From contig CM056583.1 in the NCBI GenBank assembly GCA_029721435.1, forward strand, positions 51,377,620 through 51,441,619: a DNA stretch of 64,000 nucleotides. Reading direction: 5' to 3'. Source of the stretch: Gymnothorax reevesii. Lineage: Eukaryota; Chordata; Actinopteri; Anguilliformes; Muraenidae. A program made the translations under genes and the position numbers. This document shows, one piece after another, positions 59,705 through 64,000 of the stretch. A model generated the notes under the pieces. It worked only from the letters and a program-made list of their open reading frames with translations, was not told the DNA's origin and did not search any database. The stretch's first letter is position 1. Every line of letters begins with the position of its first letter.

Positions 59705-61109
59705 CTGTGTGGCTATGCGAAAAGAAATGGAAGAATGATAATTATTAAATTTAAGCACTCAAATTTGCTGCTCATGATGGCTTAATTATTACCACCCACT
59801 AGTACCATAAAACTGTTGATTTAAACTTCAAGTACCTTGGTGCTGTTCGGCCAGACATGAATTTGAGTGGATTTAAGACACAATGTTTTCATTTCTGATC
59901 ATTTTAGTGTGTTTGTCTACTCTTCATCCAGGAGCTCCAATAAACTTGAAGCAAGCTATTTGTTCTTGGGAGACAACTAAGGAGCTGTTGTGAAGTTTTC
60001 ATCAGTTTTTTTTTTTTTTAACAACTCACACCGAAATTTAGCTCACATTCTAAACAGCAAATAGATGCTAAATATATTTAATGATAGTTGTCTCTTTACT
60101 CTAAATGCAGCAGCACCTTTTTGAATTACAACAGCATTTGTACGACAGAATTAGCCCGGGATAAACAATAAAACGCTCTGCCTGAAGAGGACATGCAGAA
60201 CGACAAGATAATAGTGGAAGCCATGGCCACCACAGATCCAAGAAAAAAAAGACAGAAATAGATACTTTTTTTGATTAAACTGCCACTAGTCAATATGATA
60301 AAAGATTTTTAGTCAAAACAAATGACCGTCTTTTAAACCTTTCATTTGTTGTGTCCATTTCATCCCTCGCTGATTGTGATAAGTGCATTATTTTTTCTGT
60401 CAAGTCTGCAATTGTTAAGTCTATTTTCACTCCTGTTCTTTCTGTCAATGTGCGATGTCCTCGCTTAAACCTGCTGAGTCCATTTGTGCGACTTTCCCAG
60501 AGAGAACTTACAGATATTGCACGCACAATCTGATGTCGCTGCTCTGGAATAAGCAAAATAATGCACATTCAGGGGTAGCATTATAATCCACCAATGAGCA
60601 GAAGATCTGCTATGATACTATCCTGAAACAATGAAGGCTTAGGACCTTCGGCTGGCAAAATTCCTGAAGGTCAGCAATTTAAGAGTGAAAGTGGTGTAAA
60701 AATTACACAAAACTCAAAAAGCAAAAACTATCTTCCGTTTTCCTGATGAAAAATGTATCTCTGCAAGCTTCTGCTCACCTGCATGACAAGCTTGCTAACA
60801 TTAGCTAGCAAACTTTGGACAACTCTGCGCAACATTTACAAGTGCAGCATGGATAAGTCAGAGGTGCTATTCATTAGTGGACTATAATGTCACTCCAAGA
60901 CAAGCATTATATTGTCAATTCCAGAACAACTCTTACACAGCAATATGACATTGTCCATATTCTGTCTCATATAAAACCTTTCCCCAGTCTCCTCAATATT
61001 ATGCCAACTTGGCTTCTTTAAAAGTAATGATGACTACTGGCCCTGATCAGCACTATATTGTGAATCGTTCTTTCCACTGGTTGTGTTTCTATTATGCTTT
61101 CCCATATTT
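59705..61109. other. 5' intronic DNA with one unassigned open frame
   Basis: A 92-codon minus-strand frame at 60290-60568 contains RTGVKIDLTIADLTEKIMHL and then RDEMDTTNERFKRR. It has no acceptor-donor pair in phase and no family I recognise. It may be a retroelement fragment. Confidence 0.3.
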
Positions 61110-61930
61110 TGTATATTCAACCAAAATGAAAACTTCACACTCGTTTGGAGGTTGATAAGTTGAACATAAAAGAAATGAGGTTTTAAATAATGATTTCATT
61201 TAATTCTGTACTCATTAATGATGGTGTATCATAAAAATAATGTCCATAATGTAACCAGTTACACCGGAAATGCTACAAAATGTCCAAGTGTAAAAAAGGT
61301 AAGTTACAACTTGAATAAGAGCAGTGCGCAGGCGATTACGTATGGCAGTCACTCAACCTCTAAACAATTCATTCCTAGTGGACGTTACAGTGACAAATCG
61401 ATTATGCAAATGACTTCAGACAATTTGCCGGTCTTCTGTTTTTGACGTCACACGTGGGCTACCTGAACGAGGTCGGTCAGCTGTGGAGCCAGTTTGTTGT
61501 AGACGTGTCCGAAGATCATGGATAGTCCATCGACTGCATTCCATAACCCTTTCAACGTCAATGACGGACGTTTCCGTATTCAGCATGCCAATGGCACGTT
61601 CACGCTGAATGTTTGACAGCCATGGCATTGAAAATGAACGAATATTTAACTGTAAAAACTTCTTTTTCCGCGATGTCACTCTAACATGCTAACGTGAGCT
61701 CAGTTGCGCATCTCTCATATGGTCACGTGACAATGAACACGAGAAAACATGGTTTTAGCTTAAGGTACGCTCGCACGTGCTACGTACATGTGCGCGTCGG
61801 AGTAGATGAGTGTCATGATGTCTTTGACAACGTATTTACCCCTAGTGATAATAAAAACTCTTTTATTAAAAGTTTCAAGAAAATATTTACAAATTTATGA
61901 GTGTGAAGTTTCTTTTTTGACTCAGTATAT
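61110..61930 (-). mobile_element. Short Tc1-like element with truncated transposase
   Basis: Left AAAACTTCACACTCG (about 61129-61143) is matched inverted by GAGTGTGAAGTTTC near 61902, with a TA-containing flank on both sides. The minus strand at 61416-61679 encodes the N-terminal domain: QRERAIGMLNTETSVIDVER, then LRTRLQQTGSTADRPRSGSP. The catalytic domain is absent, so the element is non-autonomous. Confidence 0.85.
61416..61679 (-). pseudogene. Tc1-like transposase, N-terminal fragment
   Basis: Eighty-seven codons with a helix-turn-helix (VIDVERVMECSRWTIHDLRT) and the RPRSGSPRVTS linker typical of Tc1 proteins before a stop. The frame is intact over the DNA-binding half only. Confidence 0.85.
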
Positions 61931-61997
61931 TTTACATACTGTTTTACAATGAAAGACGTTAATATTACATGTGGCCAAAGTTTCCAGCTTTTGCCTT

Positions 61998-62072
61998 ACC
62001 CCAGGGCTCCTTTGATAAACAGATTGCAATCTCAATGGGACTTCCATAATAAAATAAAGGATAAATAAAATA
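61998..62072 (-). repeat. Dispersed LINE-type 3' repeat relic
   Basis: Inverse of the 47905-47985 sequence: CAGGGCTCCTTTGATAAACA, AATCTCAATGGGACTTCC, then an AATAAA-rich tail. Confidence 0.6.
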
Positions 62073-62631
62073 AAAGTTTCAAATAATGAGGTAAATCTAT
62101 TTTGAAGTAAGCCCTGTGGGCAAAACCCTTAGGTTTCCAACAGCTCCAACACCCCAAGTCCAATAGTTTTTTCTATTCTGGCTACAGCACAAAGACATAG
62201 TGCAACAGATTTCTCAATATGGTCACCTGCTCCTGGCAGAAGATAAAATCACTGGCCAAGGCTGACTTTCATTCTAGCAAAAACACTAAGTACTCTGTCA
62301 TTACGTCAGTGCTTTCATTTTCTGCTAGCGTTAAGAAACAGAGGCTTAGATTTCTTTTTAAGAAAATCAGTAGTTAGCAAGGTAAGTATTTTCAAATTCT
62401 GTTAATATTTAAAATGAATTCCACACGTAACGTTAGTTTAACTTGTTTGGGTTGGTTGTCAGCATAGCCAAGTGCAACAGAATATCTCGCTGTGCACACA
62501 TCGGATTTCTGCGATCAGTGTTTATTTATACACAATTTCTGGATTTCTGCGATCCAATATGTATTCATAAACCGTAACCCTCACTAGTTTAGCCAGAGTT
62601 GATGTACATTTGTACGAGACCGTAGTTGCCA

Positions 62632-63069
62632 TCACTGATTCGGTGTTCGACGAACGATTTCTTGCCATTTTTCACGGTTTCTTGCAGTGTCCCTTAGCTT
62701 TCGGGCAGGTCTGAGCTGGAAGTTGTGGAGGAACTGCTTCCTCTGCCCGCCACAGGCTCGTATGCCCTCCATTTTCCCCGAGAGGCTCAGATTTTCAAGT
62801 GCCTCTTTTCGGATTGAATGTCCAAGGAACCTCAGTTGCCGCTCTTCGATCGTGCGTAAGAGCTGTCTCTTCATTCCGATTCCGACCCGTCGGAGTACTT
62901 CCTCCTTCGTGACCCGATCTACATAAGAGATGCGTAGCATGCGGCGGTAAAACCACATCTCGACGGCTGCTAAGTTGGGATGGGTTTCGTCTGTGAAAGT
63001 CCATGACTCACAACCATTGAGGAGAGTTGACCAGACAAAGGTTTTCAGTAAACGGATCTTAGTTTCCAT
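62632..63069 (-). pseudogene. Non-LTR retrotransposon ORF2, C-terminal fragment
   Basis: An open frame of 145 codons: TKIRLLKTFVWSTLLNGCES, then EMWFYRRMLRISYVDRV, TKEEVLRRVG and RQLRFLGHSIRKEALENLSL. This is the conserved region after the reverse transcriptase thumb in LINE ORF2 proteins (the W-x-x-R-x-L-x-I and R-x-L-x-F-x-G-H motifs). The reverse transcriptase and endonuclease parts are missing. It is remarkably free of stops for a fragment. Confidence 0.85.
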
Positions 63070-64000
63070 GGATAGATTTCTGTCGTTGTACGAGACACAT
63101 CAACAGGAAAAATGATATTAGTACTTGTTTAACATAATTCAGTTGCAGAGGAATACCCTTGCCGTTTGCAATAAATCAAATATTAGCTAATGGTTTGTAC
63201 TATACAAATGTGAGCGACAGACCATTAGATGCTGAATTCCAAGTGTAATAAAACTTTCATGGCCACTGCACGTCAATCTTGCTTGTGAATGTAACTACCA
63301 TCCTCATAGTTGCTGAGCATGCAGACACTGCTTTTCCATACTCATTGTGCAGTTCAGTAGCTAGCTACTAATTCCATCATGGGTATTTAGAGGCTACCTG
63401 TATTGTGAGTAGCTGGGGGATTTTGCTGGTGTCGCCCTTCGTTGACCCACAGGGCCAGTAGCACTGTTTGCTGGCCAATAAATGCAATAAATACAGTCCT
63501 CATATCATCGAAGGGAATCAGTACAACCTGCTTCTCAGAGGGTTGGAATGACAGGAATCAAGTGGCCTAGTAATGGATTTCCATTATTTTTTTTATAACC
63601 TCCCTTTAGAACACCCAACAATATTTTACCTTGAAAAAAAAAGCAGCATGATGGGTCTCCTTGAAAGATGATTTTTTTTTTGAAAATGAAAGGCTGGGTT
63701 TGTGATAACTTACATGCCTCCAAATAGGCCAGTGCTGGGGCAAATTTTCTTCCTCATTTCTCCTTAAACTTTGCATCTTTCAAAATGGCTCTGTAGATTA
63801 CAGCTGTCCTCAACTCTGCCATGTTCTGGTTATTTTACATCTGTTTTAAGAAAGCATCTACCCTGTAAATGTTACATGCAACTAAGATGTAAACTGGTCA
63901 ATTTTATTGTACCTATTTTAGCATCTGCTTGTGTCAAACCCTTGTCAGTGATGCCAAGCCTTCACCTTTGCGTATGTGACCTGGCTCTTCATGGCTGATT
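63070..64000. other. 5' intronic DNA, dispersed repeat copy
   Basis: 63525-63660 shares GGAATGACAGGAATCAA and CCTCCCTTTAGA with about 35005-35095. The rest is unassigned; no upstream myo18b exon was found up to the window end. Confidence 0.45.

Overview
This is a vertebrate genomic window, almost certainly from a ray-finned (teleost) fish. It has one large gene split into many small GT-AG exons, AT-rich introns, CA/GT microsatellites, minisatellites, and a dense mix of Tc1-like, hAT-like and piggyBac-like DNA elements, solo LTRs and LINE relics typical of fish. No bacterial operon, rRNA, tRNA gene or CRISPR array was found.

The only host gene recognised is on the minus strand: the middle of an unconventional class XVIII myosin, best matched to myo18b. 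I placed 34 exons between 59704 (5' end of the visible gene) and 6248 (3' end of the visible gene). They join in frame with consistent intron phases into 4503 nt, or 1501 codons, without a stop. In order they encode an SH3-like N-terminal strand region, the motor head (P-loop exon 57117-57364, switch I exon 53433-53572, switch II exon 39429-39621), the converter, one IQ motif (30400-30528) and a long coiled-coil tail. The disordered N-terminal extension and first exons lie beyond 64000. The last tail exons and C-terminal extension lie beyond base 1. The tail identifies MYO18B rather than MYO18A, most clearly in the 17992-18153 and 6248-6433 exons.

Layout: 1-6247 is 3' intron with clustered MITEs. 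6248-31100 holds tail, IQ and neck exons, with large minisatellites (7.3-8.3, 9.06-9.6 plus 14.4-15.6, and 16.75-17.6 kb) and a retroelement nest at 9.6-14.4 kb. 31035-40394 holds the C-terminal half of the motor. 40395-49564 is a 9.2 kb intron with two solo LTRs, a Tc1 transposon and a hAT MITE nested in one another. 49565-59704 holds the N-terminal half of the motor plus a decayed Tc1 element. 59705-64000 is 5' intron with a small Tc1-like element and a LINE ORF2 fragment.

The most interesting biology is: (1) a motor whose nucleotide switches depart from active myosins; (2) a layered transposon history that can be read from target-site duplications, including three solo LTRs of one ~1.27 kb family with perfect 5-bp duplications; (3) repeats touching splicing signals, namely an insertion that duplicated the IQ exon's donor, a poly-C acceptor tract and an in-frame intronic minisatellite; (4) two hAT MITEs that both landed in CA-rich arrays. 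I found no clearly new enzymatic or defence system.
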